Positions 61,617-64,000 of a stretch of DNA of 64,000 nucleotides are shown one piece after another. The DNA lies in contig OY829539.1 of assembly GCA_963691705.1 (NCBI GenBank), forward strand, positions 50,318,327 to 50,382,326, read 5' to 3'. How positions within the stretch are numbered: position 1 is the first letter of the stretch; each line of letters starts with the position of its first letter. The notes below the pieces were generated by a model. It was not told the DNA's origin. It was given only the letters and a program-made list of their open reading frames with translations, and did no database searches. The DNA is from Viola odorata. Its lineage: Eukaryota > Streptophyta > Magnoliopsida > Malpighiales > Violaceae. The translations under genes were made by a program, and so were the position numbers.

Positions 61617-63002
61617 TTGTTGTTGTGCTTGCGTGCTGATTGTATTACTTCATGTTTCTAATTACTTTACTTATCTTGCATCTCCCTCCCGATCCTTTTG
61701 TACCTTTCGTAAATCTAATGATCGGAGTTAAAACTTAGTTCTCTTCCGACCACTTTTTGCTCCCTGTAAATTAATGATCGGAAATTGTTATTGTTTTAAA
61801 AGAGAGGGTTTCTTAGTATAACGAACAAGTTACTACCAATGATTGAGCTAATTTTTGCGCGGTTGATTGTTTGGATCAACGTTTCCTATCCTAAATTTCC
61901 TCTCTCTATTTGAGACATTATGGTTTCTTCCGATAATTTGAAACTCTAGTGTAATTGATTTGGAGTTTGGGATTGGTTTGTAGTCTTATAAAACACATTC
62001 CTTGTGTATCACTGATTCTCTATCACAATTGATTTCGGATTTGAATTTTCTATCTGATGATGATCTTTCAGAATGTATGGATAGTTTGTCGAATAGAATA
62101 GTGACACGTATTACTTTGTGCAAATTACTCGTGATAATTAATAATGAAACTTCAAATTTAATATTTGTGTAAAATATAACAAATTTTAAAGATTGTGATG
62201 AGTCATGACTGGTGGGCCAGCCATTGTTTTTCTTGACCAATAAGAGTGTGATAAGGTATAGATCATGTGACTTTTTAATATTTTGTCAGATTTTTTAGAA
62301 TTACCACATTAAATAAGGTATTGTTTGTTTGTCTAGGATACAAGAGAGGTACATATAAAAAAGAAGGGTATTTTCCAAAATTAGCCCTTAAAACTCTTGG
62401 CTGCTAAGCTAATCTATTTTCTCTTTTCGGGCCGCATAACCCGACATTACATCATCACTCTCTCCCCTCCAAGTCCGCAGCTAAAATTAAAACCACTCAC
62501 GTTGATTTTTGTTTTTTGAAAGGATTGTAATGTTTTGTCTTAGAATCAATCTGTTAATAGTAGAAATTTTGAAGTAAAAGGGAAAAAAACTAATAGCCTC
62601 CTCTTACTAATACTCCTACTTAGACATGATAATTCTTTTTGACATAAAAATTGCAAATTAGGAGACTCCAAGACCTACCACTCCCTGCTAAATTCAGGCC
62701 AAAACATTTTCAATGCATTAGAAAGGGTAAAATGATCTTCAAAGAATTATACGAACCAGCGGTTATGAAAGTAAAACTTAAAAGCAACTCGTCAAATATA
62801 AGCATTCGAACTCTCAAATATAATACTTAACAGTAACTCAAAGAGGACTTGTCCACCAAAAAGTATTGCCTTCAGCACAAAGTTACAAAACAATTGAGTC
62901 ACTACCATAAAACCGCCTCCCATCATTTTTACTACCATAATAACCACTCCTACCCAAAATTCTTTGGCAAATACTTAAGCAGCAACAAAAAGAGCCTCCG
63001 CT
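61617..63002. other. Spacer and 3' UTR of the HD2 gene
   Basis: No gene was recognised. The right-hand 200-300 bp next to 63003 are probably the 3' UTR of the minus-strand histone deacetylase gene. The open frame 61986-62240 has no family features. Confidence 0.45.
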
Positions 63003-64000
63003 TCACTTGGCAGCATGCTTAGCCTGGGAGTGTGATTTCAGGGCAACATCTGTGCCAAAGGCCCTGTGCATTACAGAGACAACAAAGTCAGTTATATTAC
63101 GTGTCACCCGAGTCAAGGGAATATACCTAGTGAAGGGACTTTTTGTTCTTCACATACTTGTCACAAGACTTGCATGAGAATTGGCCACCAGACTTTGGGG
63201 ACTGTTTGCCGTTTGCAGAAGCTTTCCCATCTTTCTTTGCTGGGTGGGGAGTTGATACATGCCCAGCCTTCTTACCATCTGGTGCACAGAAGTAAAAATC
63301 AGTGGCACAAGGAGATGATCGAATAAAAAGCCCTATACTACCCACAGCTGACAAAGTAGGAATGCTGAAGTTGGAAAAAGAGTATGAAATGATCCCAAGT
63401 ATTAAACTCATTCGGTAAATGCTTGACTATGAATCTGAATGGACTCTCACAACAATGTGACATCGAGCATGGAGGATGACTCAGTGACGCGAGAAATATG
63501 CACCAAGATAACAAAATAGAATGATTCGGACAGCATAACAGACAATACAAAAAATATGCAACCAGGACGATAGTTTAGATAATATATATAGCAGGCATCT
63601 AAAGTTGATTAGCAACACACTGATGGAAATAGCACAGCAGCAACAATGCCCAGACAAATTTGTTCCACAAGGGACATAACAGAAAAAATACCTGACTTCT
63701 GAGGAGTATCTGACTTCGCTTTTTTTGATGACACTGGTGTCTTTGTAGCAGACTCATTGGGTCTTTTCTTGGTTTCAACCTTTTACAAACAAAGCACAAG
63801 TTAGTGGCAGGTTAGCCCACATAGAAAGCAGACTACACGATACTCCTAAATTTTCAATGGCACAAAAGACGATTGTATCAACCATGACAGCAGCATTACC
63901 TTCTTAGGAGTCTCTTCATCTTCACTTTCATCATCATCATCCTCATCATCAACAGACATTCCCTGCAGAATGACAAACGAAACAATCCATAAGAAATAAG
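63003..64000 (-). CDS. HDT: HD2-type histone deacetylase (HDT), 3' part
   Basis: Minus-strand exons in window: 63900-63962 (acidic [20 protein letters not shown]), 63692-63779 (basic [19 protein letters not shown]), 63158-63278 ([18 protein letters not shown] and [15 protein letters not shown]) and 63003-63063 ([19 protein letters not shown], stop). The last two exons join to give a C2H2 finger (C-x2-C-x12-H-x5-H). An acidic tract, a lysine-rich region and a C-terminal finger are the hallmark of plant-specific HD2 nucleolar histone deacetylases, which act in chromatin silencing and rRNA gene control. The catalytic N-terminus lies beyond the right edge. I chose the donor GTATGTGA at 63157, because reading through gives a premature stop after 13 codons. 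Confidence 0.93.

Noticed and set aside
63127..63157. Reading the HD2 exon through to the TAG near 63129
   Set aside because: It would destroy the C2H2 finger; splicing at 63157 to the exon at 63063 restores the family C-terminus.

Overview
This window is nuclear DNA of a plant, almost certainly a eudicot. The genes have many short exons with GT-AG introns, they belong to plant families (AHL, CSLA, HD2-type histone deacetylase, GABA permease), and the AT-rich spacers are packed with plant transposons. I cannot name the species from the sequence alone.

Genes, left to right: (1) 4289-5987 (+), a nine-exon gene for a 277-residue coiled-coil protein ending in a heavy-metal-associated (HMA) fold without the metal-binding cysteines. 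A partial copy of its promoter and first exon sits about 4.1 kb upstream at 1-255. (2) 8301-15340 (+), a 20-exon RAD5A-type HIRAN/SNF2/RING DNA-repair translocase whose first exon carries three single-base frameshifts. (3) 24097-25991 (+), a small DUF3128/Emi1-like cysteine-rich protein. (4) 26705-28917 (+), an AT-hook/PPC (AHL) nuclear protein. (5) 29097-32282 (-), a GABA transporter 1-like permease, convergent with the AHL gene. (6) 51855-56257 (+), a CSLA glucomannan mannosyltransferase. (7) 61534-61616 (-), tRNA-Leu(UAA). (8) 63003 to beyond the right edge (-), the 3' part of an HD2-type histone deacetylase gene. These are independent housekeeping or developmental genes with no operon-like logic.

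Mobile and viral DNA fills much of the rest. Complete or bounded elements are a Tourist-like MITE (3191-3730, TTA duplication), a 1.45-kb hAT-like element with a perfect 8-bp target duplication (15955-17406), Stowaway-like MITEs (22562-22818, 44262-44489, 59908-60154 and a fragment at 256-401), and a 710-bp TRIM with a perfect GTTGA duplication (46379-47088). A deleted Tat-type Ty3/gypsy element lies at 39623-42670, with a minisatellite next to its 3' LTR. A related solo LTR at 47348 is split by a young non-autonomous LTR element (47917-50205).

The most striking region is 17621-22233, a rearranged endogenous pararetrovirus (Caulimoviridae) flanked by AT-dinucleotide runs. It keeps long open frames for protease/reverse transcriptase/RNase H and for a transactivator-like (viroplasmin) protein, plus a candidate promoter. 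It also contains a duplicated transactivator piece and an inverted polymerase piece. Other oddities are a 69-bp perfect inverted repeat with a 1-nt spacer (33476-33614) and a decayed hAT transposase-like stretch (about 33930-35160).
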